Assembly: GCA_905160935.1 (NCBI GenBank) | Contig: CAJHZI010000657.1 | Coordinates: 593,501-657,500 of the forward strand | DNA length: 64,000 nucleotides | Direction: 5' to 3' | Source of the DNA: Enchytraeus crypticus | Lineage: Eukaryota; Annelida; Clitellata; Enchytraeida; Enchytraeidae | Shown: in pieces, positions 22,595 to 35,900 of the stretch | Position numbering within the stretch: position 1 is the first letter of the stretch | Layout of the letters: each line of letters begins with the position of its first letter | Translations under genes and position numbers: made by a program | Notes under the pieces: model-generated | The model's database searches: none | The model's input: the letters and a program-made list of their open reading frames with translations, nothing else | Told to the model about the DNA's origin: nothing

Positions 22595-22710
22595 AGTGCT
22601 TGATAATGTCGTTGATGTCTCCTCGTCCTCTGAATATGGCCAAATTTAGTCTGGACGTGATTTGCCATTTGTTTTTTTTTGTATTGAGTATCATGCCAAA
22701 GAGAGATATA

Positions 22711-22950
22711 CATCATCATCATCGTCATCATCTTCCCTTAAATCCCAGTTTTAACTAGGATCGGGATATGAGCAAACTTTCAATCCATTCGTTTAAGCTT
22801 TTGTAGCAATTTCTGAAGCCTAGGCGCTCACCAACCGAATGACATTTCTGACGTTGGTTTGGATCTTGTTTTTATGTCCACTTCTACGACACGTGCATAT
22901 TTACACGGTTGGTCTACTCTTCAAGCAACACGGGCACAACACGGGGAAAA
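22711..22950 (-). mobile_element. Repeat D element
   Basis: Starts with (ATC)n and carries GCCTAGGCGCTCACCAACCG and an ACGTGCATATTTACACGGTTGG terminal part. Downstream of NUFIP1. Confidence 0.75.
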
Positions 22951-23089
22951 ATGAGAGATATACAATTGAGATAAACATAAAACTATAGAAATATGTAGCT
23001 TGGACCTGTCACACGGCCGAGCACTAGAGACACTATGGAGATCAAGCAGATATTCTCTGGCGAATCTTATTCCACTGAAGCACAACTGA

Positions 23090-23205
23090 CTGCGCCTGTG
23101 GCTTGATTAGTTGAGCATGGACGTTGAACCAGAAGGTGTAGGTTCAAATCCTGTGTCGTCCTGTCCCTGAAGTGATTTATTAAGCAAAAGCTGACGTTAA
23201 ACTCA
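23090..23205 (+). mobile_element. tRNA-like SINE head (fourth type)
   Basis: CTGTGGCTTGATTAGTTGAG (A-box-like) and GGTGTAGGTTCAAATCCTGT (B box GGTTCAAATCC) with tRNA-like spacing, then AAAGCTGACGTTAAACTC. It does not fold into a convincing functional tRNA. Confidence 0.6.
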
Positions 23206-24690
23206 AATATAAGCTGAGCGTAACAGTTAGTTGACATTGTTCTGTAAATGTACTCGTATGTACGAGGGTTTTATTCCGTAGTTCTTAATACGTCTTTTAC
23301 AATCCAATATATTTCTACAACATTAATATTAAAATTAAATTTTTCTACAACACTAATATTAATATGACATTTTTCTACAACACTAATATTAACATTACAT
23401 ATTTCTATAATATTAATATTACATATTTCTGTAACACTAATATTAACTTTACATATTTCTGTAACATTCTCTTAATTTCAACAATCATAAATAGAACGAG
23501 CTAAGCTGATGCCGTTGTGCAAAGTACGTGTAATATAATGCTGACCTGGTTCCTTGCAGAAGCTATACTGCGTAATTTTAATAGAATAGAGAGGTTTCAT
23601 GAACACGTAATTTTTTGTTTACATTACAAAGCCGCCATTTTGATGCAGAAAACTATGTGATACACGGCTATATATGTATCTTTAAGCAGTTTTTCAGGAA
23701 CTGGTAATGGATATGATAGTTCTTGAAAGCTTTGTTACACGTAATTTCAGCATTTCTGCCATTTCTGCCAATTAATGCATGGGACAGGCTAATTGGCAGA
23801 AATGGCAGAAATTTGGACTCCATGAGTGGAATTAAGGAAAAGGGAACAAAAATCTGTCCGCACGATGTACGTGTTTCTGTTTTATTTTGTACTTATGCAT
23901 TTAATTAGCAATCGAAATATAAGTTAGGCCTATTGTTGGCAAGCTTTAATGGTTTGATGAAATTAGTAATTGCAAACTTCTGCCATTTATGCCATTTCCG
24001 TAATGCAGATTAAGGTCAAATTTCTCAAAACAGAGTCAAATTATTGGAATATACATAGATCTGTACACAAAAAAATATTGAAAGTTTTGGCCTTTTGCAC
24101 TAGCCTATAGTTTAAGACTTAAGGTTTGTATTTGAATCCTTTACAGTCTTTGTGTATTGAAGCATTAAACTACGACTAGACTAGTGTTGCAGGTCCTCAA
24201 GACTTACTGAACGAGTATAATTAATTTAAGTTAAGTCTTCAACTATAGAATCCAGCTACATAACGAATCTACAAAGTACGGCGTACCGGTAAGATCGGAG
24301 CTCATATATTTCATACGTAAGTTCATATAACTTCATGAGGCACACAGGTACACTGTCTGTGTATATTACTAATAAATCGTGTGCATTTTTTTAAATTTCA
24401 ATATACGTACATAGAAATTTTATTTTTTATATGCATATATATCTATACATACGTAATGCTAAAAATCAACAAACGTAATCCAATATGGATGTCAATGCCG
24501 GCAAGTGTCTAAAAGTGGGCGCGGCTAACAGCTGTGAAAGTCATCTATAGGTAGTTAGAGATTATTTAGGGAGTCTAGCTAGAGTGGGCAGTGACTCATC
24601 TAAATACTGAACTACTGGTCCTCTGCTTACTGTAACACATTGTTTAACGTTCATACCTTATGCTGACAGAGATGTCAGTTATCTATAGAG
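23206..24690. other. Intergenic AT-rich DNA
   Basis: Holds short direct repeats of TTTCTACAACACTAATATTA (23300-23460) and one perfect 23-bp-arm palindrome (23752-23812). No gene seen. Confidence 0.5.
23752..23812. repeat. Perfect palindrome, 23-bp arms, 15-bp loop
   Basis: The arm 23752-23774 (ATTTCTGCCATTTCTGCCAA plus TTA) is the exact reverse complement of 23790-23812. The arm contains a ninefold direct repeat step, ATTTCTGCC twice. Confidence 0.96.
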
Positions 24691-24699
24691 TCACATAGG

Positions 24700-24965
24700 C
24701 AGCTGTTAAAGCAGCTGTTGTGTATAATGTTTTTATCAGTAGAACACTGATAAAGCTTATCACAAACAGCAGCTGTTCTGTATAATGTTTATCAGTAATG
24801 CACTGATAAAGCTTATCACAAACAGCAGCTGTTCTGTATAATGTTTATCAGTAATGCACTGATATAGCTTATCACAAACAGCAGCTGTTCTGTAGAATGT
24901 TTATCAGTAATGCACTGATAAAGCTTATCACAAATATCAGCTGTCCCGTAGAACGTTTATCAGTA
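24700..24965 (-). repeat. 56-bp array over the 3' end of the Cys-rich surface protein gene, about 5 copies
   Basis: The unit contains CAGCAGCTGTTCTGTATAAT and GCACTGATAAAGCTTATCAC. The copy at 24872-24960 encodes the hydrophobic C-terminus and stop. Further copies follow downstream, and the coding part itself spans about one and a half units. Confidence 0.92.
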
Positions 24966-25994
24966 GTTGATGACGTCACCTCTCTCCCCGCCCCCTGTGT
25001 ATTGTTGCTAGGTGGCTGGCTCAGTACTGACAGCCTAGGCTCCTGTTCTGGCGCTGTCTCCCACACTGTGTCACTAGCTAGGGGACACGGCTGATCCGCA
25101 GCTGTGTCTAAGCAAACAGATAAACAACGTCAATATTCTCTTTTCTCTCTCTTGTTCACTGCCTACTGGCAGATCCATGGTATATAACGCCTCCATTCTT
25201 CTCTGTCTTCCGCCTTCCTATTCATTTCCACATATGAGTGGGTCTTTAAATCATCTAACATGCCTAATCTCAGCCTGCCCTGTCTCTTTTTCCTTTCATT
25301 CTACCTCCTATGACCTCCTTTAGTAGGCCTTCCCCCCTTAGAATGCGTCAATAATATCGTGGTAAATTAAGAAAATATTAAACAAATAAATAAATAATAT
25401 CATGAAAGAAATAAAAAACATTCTAAAGAAATTTGGAAATCAGAGAAATACAGCAAATAGGAAAACTAAATTTAAAAAATGAATCAAACAAAATGTTTCT
25501 AGTAATGAGGAATATCTATAAAAGTAAACCCATGGATAACATATTCATACGAATGGTCAATTAATAGTTAAAAGATGAAATAACTGAAATTATAGCAGAT
25601 TATTTTAAAAGCATGTTCAAGAAAAGCAAAGTCGACACAGTAAAGCTACGATGATGTATTATCAACTGGTTGTGGTTATGTAACTAGAGTGTTATAGGTG
25701 ATAAGATGATATGTTACCACTGATTTTGGTATGTAATTAGAATGTTAGGTTGTTAGATGAGATGTTACCACTGGTTGTGGTTATGTAATTGTTAGGCTAT
25801 TAGATGATAAGTTACCACTGGTTGTGGTTATGTAATTGTTTGGTTATATGATGATAAGTTACCACTGGTTGTGGTTATGATTAGACTGGACAGAGTAGCT
25901 GTGTGTTCAGCTGAGTGATTAGCTCTACTGTCACAGTGAGATCTGTCCAATAGATGAAGCTCTCGCCATGTATCTGATGTCATGTATATCATCT

Positions 25995-26026
<32 letters not shown>

Positions 26027-29000
26027 GATTAGCTTTTCTGCATAGAAATTGATTTAAGTGCATAGAGTTTGATTTAAGTGCACAGAGATTGATTTAAGTG
26101 CATAGAAATTAAGTGCACAGAGATTGATTTAAGTGCATAGAGGTTTGTAAGTGGGACAGGTTACCCAGCACATGAGTCTATTTGTATGTCTGCCCGGTCT
26201 CGTCCATAATACAGCCTTATCATCTGTCAGCCTAACATAGGCCTCACACGAGTACACTGTACAGCAATCAATCAATCAATCAATCCTCTTATGCATACAC
26301 AATCAATTAATCAATTAATCAATGATGGTGTACTCCTACGAGTACACCATCAATCCATCCTCTTACGAGTACACTGACAATCAATCCTCCCATGAGTACA
26401 CTATCCATGAATCGATCAATCCTCCCACGAGTACACCATCAATCAATCCTTCCACGAGTACACTGAAAATCAATCAATCAATCCTCCCATGAGTAAGTAC
26501 ACTATCTATCAATCAATCAATCCTCCCACGAGTACGTTATCAATCAATCCTTCCACGAGTACACTGACAATCAATCAATCAATCCTTCCATGAGTACACT
26601 ATCCATCAATCCTCCCACGAGTACACTGACCATCAATCAATCAATCCTCCCATGAGTACACTATCCATCAATCAATCAATCCTCTCACGAGTAGACTTTC
26701 AATCAATCAATCCTTCCACGAGTACACTGACAATCAATCAATCAATCCTCCCACGAGTACACTGTCAATCAATCAATCCTCCCTTCAATTAATTGACTGA
26801 TTGATGGACTGACTGATTGACTGATTGATTAACCCTCATGGTAGAACGCAACATCAGTGAGATTGCTGATAGCCCATGAGTGTCCATACAGATGTAGATG
26901 TAGCTGTGTCTTTGACTTATTGATTGATCGATTGACTGATTGATTAACCCTCATGATAGAACGCAGCATCAGTGAGATTGCTGATAGCTCCACAGTGTCC
27001 ATACAGATGTAGATGCAGCTGTGTGTCGCTGGTGCACTGCGCCACCTGGTTATTCCAGTCTGACAGAGTACCATGGCAGATTCTACCGCTCTCGTCCTGT
27101 CTCGTGACCACGCCTACCGTCCCGTAGACCCCACACCCGTCCTGTCTCGGCTCTGACCAGGCTACACACGGTCGCCATTATTAACCTCATGAAATGCAAT
27201 TACAAATGGCTGACATGACATATAAGCTAATATTATGGAATAATACTTAAGACTTGAAGATCTAACCCTAGCCGTAATTCTAATCCTATTCCGAAACAAA
27301 CTATAGACGCCGCATATCAGATTCGAACGCACGACCTTGGGTATGGCAAGCCAATGCGCTATCCACTGCGCTACGGCAACTGCCGTTCTAAACCAGCTTT
27401 AGGTAGAGATATAAATAAAGCGGTAGGTATATACGTACTAATAAACTATTAGGAATAAACTATTAGGGAAGAAGAATTTCAGGTAAGTAAGAAGGCTTGC
27501 CAAATCGCAGAGTTTTGAAAGTTAAGAGAGCTGTTTATAGTTTGAATAAACTATAGAATTAGCAAGGATAGTAGCTGAATTTCTAGTAAGGGATTGACGT
27601 ATTTGCCTAATCTGACGAATCTGAAAGAAAGAAGCGCGACAAACAGAAGAGATATGGGATTTAAAGTCAAGGTTTTCATCAAATATGACTCCAAGGTTTT
27701 TGGCGGATCGAGAAGGTGAAAGAGCAAGATTCTGAAAATTAACAGAGCTATAGGTATTTTTACTTCTTTGCAAAGGAGTTTGGTTGATTGCCACTATTAT
27801 ACCTATACCACTGCAGAATAGATACACCGTATAGGCCTACTGCGCGTGCCGTAAGAGGCGACTAACTTAAGACTGGGCTCGTCGCTGACCAGATCTCGCG
27901 AGGAAACCGCTAACTGATAAATTGATTACAAAATGATTGATTAACGGATAGATTGATTGATTGATAGATAGATAGATTGATTGATTGATAGATTGATTGA
28001 TTGATTGATTGACAGACTAATGGATGAGTGATTTAGGCTGGGCGGCATGTATGAGGTCAGATAGGGTAGGTGGATCATCATTAAACTGATTGATTGATTG
28101 ATTGTTTGATTGATTGATTGATAGACTAACGGACGAGTGATTTAGGCTGAGCGGCGTGTATAAGGTCAGATAGGGGAGGTGGATCATCGTTGAACTGACA
28201 GAGATTGAACGAGAGATCAGACGTTGAGCTGTGACCTGCAGCAGACATATCAAGATTTAACGTCCGTGTCTCGATAGAAGATGATGATTCCACCAATATT
28301 TATTTAGGGGAAATTAAGCAACACCTTGAGAACATCAAATAGCTTATTTCCTTTCTTTCGCTTTATCCCACATGTTTATGTTTTTATGTTATTTTTCTTT
28401 TGATTTTCACTAATTTGAAATAAACTTGTAATTCTTCAATTGTATTTTTGAGTATTTTTGAGATAACCAATTAGATGGCGCTAGTCGCTGTTTTGGTAGC
28501 CTCTATTTCAGATCAAATGTATGGAACTGCTACTACTGATGGAATAGACAAATTATTAATTATGTGATGGTTGTGATTTTGACTGAAATATTTATTCTGT
28601 TATGTATTCATGCTGTATATTATCTTGTACTTCATATAACTTGTATGTAATATTGTAGTGGCGTGTGCTTCTGAAACATAAACTCTCTCAGGGACCTGGC
28701 GGAGAAGAGGTTGGACAACCTTTCAACTTGCATGATATGAATGTAGCACACTGACGAACAAGTAGCACACTGTATGGTTTAACGTCGATGTCGTTTGCAC
28801 ATCAGTGACGGATTCAAGAAGACTATTCGAGTAGTATGCTTACAATAAAGAAGAAGTACAAGAAATATAAGAAGAACAAGAAGAAGTAGAAGAAGAACAA
28901 GTTCAAGAACAAGATGTAAAACAAGAATAAGAAGAATCAGAAGAAGAAGAAAAAGAAGAAAAAGAAGAAGAAGAAGAAGAAGAAGAAAAAGAAGAAGAAG

Positions 29001-32000
29001 AAGAAAAGGAAAAAGAAGAACAAAAAGAAGAAGAATGCTACTTTGACGAAGAAGTAAAACATTAAACGAATAGAAAATCACTAGAGACAGTCGGAGAACT
29101 GGAGAACAGGCTTAAACTTGTAAACATAACAAATACTAGGTCATTATTAAACACGTGGATCACAGGAAGTCCTGAAAGAGGAATAGGACTCTAAATCCTG
29201 CTAGAGTCTTCAAGGATCTCGTACTCATCTGGAACGAGAGCGTCTCGTCCTCATTTCTCTCCAGTCTGATGCATGTGTACCTCGGTCTACTGTCACACAA
29301 TCAATCAATCAATCAATCAATCATAACATGATGAATCTATTTCAAATAGGATCCGATGACTGTTTAATCTAAGCAATTAAGCAATGGTAATTTCAAATAA
29401 ACTTGAATAGTAACTTTTAAACTATGAAAATATAAATTAAACTATGAAAATATAAATTAAATTACGACAATATCTGTTAAACTATGGTAATATCAATTAA
29501 ACTATGATAAATTAAAATGTTATTCAAATCTTCAAAAATATGATAAACTTAATTGACATAAGCAGGATCTAATTAGTTAATGTAAAGGCTAATGAAACGA
29601 TATCGTTATTAATAAAAACTCATCAATACCAATATACAATGGTCATCTTGCATTTGGTTTAGTGTCAGATGGAACAGTAAACATGTACGTCGCGTCATAC
29701 CAAGAATTTAGAATGTCTCAATAGCGTAGTGGTACCGTCGTAAAGTTGTAAACGACAGAGACTGAGATGAATTGAACTCTCGCGGTTTCGAATCTCAGCT
29801 GCGCTAATCTGAGAGTAAAACCTCGGACATTCACTTGACTAGCTATACGGTAAATCGTCTAAATTGTCTAACCGTTTAAGCATGTGGTATTAAAAAGTGA
29901 TAGATATAAACTTGGTTGATTATTTCACTATAATGCGTGTTTACTTTACTTTACCAGCCGTTTGAGTAGTATGAGAGAACTTTGTAATAATTGATGTTCC
30001 AGTGTTTGCTCTTGCACACGAACTCTCCCATCACTGACATGCTGATGTGTCCTGTAGATATGCTCACCCTCTCCCTTCTCTCTCCCTCCCTCAGTGTCCA
30101 ATCACCCAACACGTTCCTAGGAAACTTACACTCTGGGCGTGGCGACGTTAATAGCTCTGTCAATCAATCAATCATTCAGTCAATCAGTCAGTCAATCAAT
30201 CAATCAATCAATCAATCAATCCTCCCACGAGTACACACTTACACAGTCAATCATACAATCAATCAATCAGTCAGTCAATCAATCAGTCAATAAATAAATC
30301 AATAAATCAATGCCAATCACTCAATATATCAATGTCAATAATACAATAAATTAAGCAATGAAGAAAGAAATCAATAAATCTTTCATGCAGTCAATCAATA
30401 AATTGCTTAAGGAATTAATCAGTTAACCAATCAATCAAATAATAAATCAATGTCAATCATACAATAAATTAATCAATGAAGAACGAAATCAATAAATCTT
30501 TCATGCATTCAATCAATAAATCAATCAATCAATCATTCAGTGTAATTATTAAATAAATTAATCAATGAAGGAAGACATCACTTAATCACTTAATCAATCA
30601 ATCAGTTAATCATAGAGGACTCACTACAAAGTCCACAGGATTTCTTGCAGACGTTCGCGTATTCATATAGACCGCTCTTAGTGCATCGAGCCAGCTTAGC
30701 GTGCTGTGAGCATAGGGGGCTCTCGTCAAAACAAATACCTGATTCTACAATACAATACAATACTATACAATACAATACAATACAGTACAGTACAGTACAG
30801 AACAGTACAGTACAGTACAGTACAATACAATACAATACTGTGAGCATAGGGGACTCTCGTCAAAACAAATACCTGACTCTGCAATACAATACAATACAAT
30901 ACAATACAATAAAAATACAATAAGTATAATACAATTAAATAAATAGTGCAATGCTATGCAGTGCAATGCAATATATTGCATTAAAAATCAATAAAACTTT
31001 GTAAAGTAGAATTCAGAGCAACGTAACTAGTCAACAACTGCTTGAAGCACAATTGTACATATCTTATCAGGCGTGCTGTGAATTTTCGTTTTTATTAGTT
31101 TATTTATTATTACATTATATATATTATTTCGCATATGTCCAGTCATCTACAGATCACACGTTTGAAGCTTATGCAATAGGAGGCGACCAATGAGAAGATA
31201 ACAAAGGCAATGAAAAATCACCTCAAAGGCTCAGATTATTTTCATCATCATCCACAAAAACTATAAATGGAAATTTCTAACTGATCTTTTCGATTTTTTT
31301 GTGTACAGCTTCTTTTCTGGTCTTTTTTGTGTACAGTTGCAGGTAGTTGTGAACTTGTGATCTTTCAGGATCTGAATTCAGGCTGTGGTTTGTAATTTAT
31401 GCGTTAGATCATTCACTAATGAGATGCTTTAACTCGGTACAATAGCTTTTAATGAAAGCCAGATTATGGATTTAGATAATTGATTGATTGATTACTGGAA
31501 TGATTACAGCAATTGATTAGTAGTGATGTGTGTTGTTGAGGACGTTCCTGACATCATCCCTGGATGAGGAAAAGGACGTAAAACCTTCATTATTGCTATT
31601 ATAATAATTACTAACCGCTTTTCTTTAGGATGAGTTTTGAGATGTTGCCAAACTTCGTATCGTGGTCAGCCAGTGGACTAATGGTGGAGACAGGAGAATG
31701 ATAGAGATGAGCCAAAGTCTCGTGTTCAAACATCGGTATCGGTAGTCTCTAGCAATAGTGAGTGCAGTTTATATATCTATAAGCATGTATATAGGTATAT
31801 ATATAATATATATATATATATATAAACGTATATGTACATATATATATGTACATATACGTAAATATAGTATACGTATCAGGTAATCAATCAATCAATCAAT
31901 CAGCCAGACAAATTGATTTTACTGATTCTTGTTAGACGCTTAGCAGTTTTCATGTTAGGGACGTGTCAGACAGGTCACTTGTCAGCACACACGTGCAGGC

Positions 32001-32543
32001 TGTTGAGATTGCAAGGACACAGCTGCGTGTATAGAAGAGATCTAGAACAGTGGACGTCCACTTCCCTTGACATGAAACTATATTTATGAAGATCTGTAGA
32101 GAAAACGTTTTAAGTGAAACACGTGCGCAATGAAAATCTTTCAAATAGAGTTCACTATTTGTTTAAATATTCAGTAGAGACATAGTCCTATTGCGTCATA
32201 TTGCTGATGTTAGTCCTTTAATATGTCTGGATCAGCAACAATGTACCAGAAGTATCTTGACTGTTTGATAACAACAACCTACCAGAATGTATCTTGGCTG
32301 TTTGATAACAACAACCTACCAGAACGTATCTTGGCTGTTTGATAACAACAACCTACCAGAACATATCTTGGCTGTTTGATAACAAAAACCTACCAGAACG
32401 TATCTTGGTTGTTTGCCAGGCTCTGCTGCTACTATGAACCTGAAGTCCCCCTCATTCCAGCTGCCCCAGCAATGAAGCCTCAGCTCTACACACAATTAAT
32501 CCACAGCTGCAATCATTCAGCACAATCTCTATTATTATTATTA

Positions 32544-32582
<39 letters not shown>

Positions 32583-32694
32583 CAAGCTGTATGATTGATT
32601 GATAAGCTTCATGAATGATTGATTGATTGATAGGCGGTGTGATTGCTTGATAATCTGTATAATTGATTGCTTAATAAGATGTAAATTTCAAAGT

Positions 32695-32740
<46 letters not shown>

Positions 32741-32882
32741 TGTACATATATATGTACATATACGTAAATATAGTATATGTTATAATAATAGTTAAATAGT
32801 TATATAATAATCGTCGTGACATTGAAAGCGTCCCTATATTAATACCGATGCGCGTTAAACTGCACTCGGGTTGTTTTTACGA

Positions 32883-32920
<38 letters not shown>

Positions 32921-35900
32921 TTAAATATTATAATTATTATGTGCTATTAATAAACCTATTTTCCGCTGCTGTGGAAGCATTTTTGTCAGCCATTTTTTAG
33001 AAGATATTCAACCATTCAGTAGATGGAGGAATATAACTAGAGATATTGTAGAAATGCAGCGGGTGACATTGCCCTGAATCCACAACTTTTGGCTCCAGCA
33101 GCGCCCGTCTCCACTTCATCTGTTATCGATCCACCACGACGGTGACTCCCCTGAACAGGCGTTGATGAGGCAGTTGTGAGAACTCTGCTGGGAGAACCGC
33201 TTTTAGAAGTCATCGACCCTGAAATCTGGATAGTTGTTCCTAGAGAATTTTGGGAGCGAGTATCCGCTTGATTTTAGAGCTCTGATTTGTAAAACCCGAT
33301 GAGCTCTGCCTCTCCGTCTCAGCCTGCCCTGAGGCCAACATCTGGTTCAGCCTTTGAGCCTGGTGCTGTGGCCCTGGTGAGAGGGACCACTGGGAGGCAG
33401 AGGCCATTCTAGCCTCGAGTTTCTTACTTTTCTCGCTGATTGTCAGCGAAGAAAACTCTTGTGGACCTATCTCAGGCTCTATGGACGCACTCGAGGAGGA
33501 GGAGGGGGGTATTGAGAGGCAGGGACGTAGGACGCATATCTTCTCTTTTAGACGGGCTGTGTTCAACCCGTTGACGATCACCCTAGTGCTCACGTGCTGC
33601 CCCAGTGCCCGCTTATCACCAGTCGACACCTGAGGCTGAGGCTGCGTGGACTGAACCCTCGATTTAATTTGAGTTTTTGGGGGTATAGGTCGAGCACCTG
33701 TTTGGATTTGGCTTTTATTTTGGGTTAGAACAGATGAAGCCACAGATGGGATGGGACTTAGATTCTGCATAGGTGCTGAAATGGCAGGTCTAAGATTAAT
33801 TCTGGGTAGACTAATGGAGGTGTTTTCCATGTTTCTGGTTACGTCAGGACTAACAGCGTCCACATAGTGTTCCTGAACCACATCGTCACCTAACACGTCA
33901 GTGACCTCATTGTCGAGGTTCAATTGTTCACCAGTAATTTGTTCATTCAACTCTTCCAATTCAGTGTCCTGCAACTCACCGGGCTCGCTTTCCGCAAAGC
34001 TGTAAATCCTTTCCACGATTCCATTAGCGGAATCTGCATGTTCAGACATAGGCCCCAGCGCCCTTCTCCCTGCCTCCCCTGTCGTATTCTGTGATAAACT
34101 CTGCAGGGAATGTCGAGGGGAAGCGTGACTGGGATTGGACGGGGCATGCCGCTGATTGCAGGGAGATCTGGACAGATGGCTGGGTGAGGAGGGGTAGCCA
34201 GCCTGAGTACCAGAGGAGCCACCGCATTCGTCAGGCCTCTGTTCCATTGTCCTCTCGTGAGTCCCGTAGTTCTTAGCCTTCACTGTTTTAACGCGCCTCT
34301 GGTCGTTGTGATATGTAGCGACCCACGTTCGGTTCGTGAAAATTTCATTCATTCTCTTTACCACACTCTCTGACTCTTCAAGCCCTTCGACAGGCTGACT
34401 GCCTAAATTTCTCCGAGGATCGATCAATGTCAGCCTCGATACCTGCGTCTTCCTACTCGAAGGGAATTTATTCATACCATCCCTGGAGGCACCCATGAGG
34501 GCCTCGGCCTTCGAGCATCTAGGGGATACGGCGTTGGTGCACCGTGGAGGACAGGGCTGAGAGGCGGCGGAGAAACGCTCCCTGAGGCTATAGCCCAGGA
34601 CTCCCTGTTCGAGGCGGCGCAGTGAGATGGGCTTATAACCTCGGCGCACTGACTGAATAGCCTCTGAGTCACTCTCCAACAAATCTAAGGAGCTCTCTTT
34701 GGAGATAGCAGTCACAGTTGGGGTGGAAGTGATGTCAGAGGTCTTGTAAGGGTTGTGAGCGTCATATTTGAATAGCGCAGATTGAGGAGGAGAAGCGTCT
34801 GTAGATGGACTAGTAGACAAAACTCTCTTAATCACATCACTTTCTTCCGTTGCATCAGCCTTGGCAAGACCTATGGCAGGTGCCGTAAGTTCGGGTTGAA
34901 GTTCATGAAGATCTTCAGAAACTAGTTGATGTGCATGAAGAACTTCATTATCAGTCTGACCATGATATTATTATTATTATTGTTTTTATTATTATTATTA
35001 TTATTATTATCATCATTATTAGTATTATTATATTTACTAGAGGATTTATTACATTACATGTTATAAAAAGATAAAAGCGTGAGAAGTTAATGACTGCAAA
35101 TTAATATTAACTCAAATTTAATTTCAGTTATACATGTAATATCATGGCAATTAGATTTATGAGCTGTGCAAGCACTCTCTAGTGGCTATGGTTTGATAAA
35201 TTTAATCGATTGATTGATTGATTGATTGACACCTGTTCTGAGATCACTGAACGGCGAGCACTCAGTAGCGGCTAGATGTAGGATCAACCCCTCCCCCACC
35301 ACACACTCGCTTTCTACCCTCGATGTCCTCCACTTGTCCCCACAGCTCTTCTCCCCACCTCTCACCACCCAGAGGTCATACCCTCCTAGCTGTGGACAGA
35401 ACTGCCAGTCTATCTGCTCTGAGGCTACAGTGACAAAAGTAAACACGCTTTATATTAGCATGTAGTGATGTATGCTGTTGGGGACGTCCCTGACATCATC
35501 CCTGGATGAGGAAACGGACGTTAAACCTTTACTATTATTATTATTATTATTATTGTTATTATATTATATAGTAAATATATTTATTATATATTAAAGAGTC
35601 TTAAGACACATATTTTTGCTAGATCATTCCATTTAAATTCTGCTCAACGTTAAATATCTCAGATTACGATATTTAAGCTACGTTACGTATGATAGTTATT
35701 TGATATTTTAATGATTTTTACTGAGTGCATTTTATAGTATATTGCTTGCTTTACTGTAACTGTTGTAAAGTATAGAGATGCCTTAGCATGATACACTCTA
35801 TTAAACATCAGCTCTGAGGCTGCACGTCAATCAAGTTCTGTGTATTAGCAACTCTCGATTAATTAAATATCAAGTAATTAACCCTGAATTAAGTAACTCA

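Noticed and set aside
27305-27385. Functional tRNA gene
   Set aside because: A and B boxes and the D stem are good, but the anticodon and T stems are mismatched and no clear 7-base anticodon loop forms. Treated as a SINE head or pseudogene.
28779-29081. Leu-rich putative membrane protein on the complement
   Set aside because: (GAA)n purine tract read in reverse. No other coding signal.
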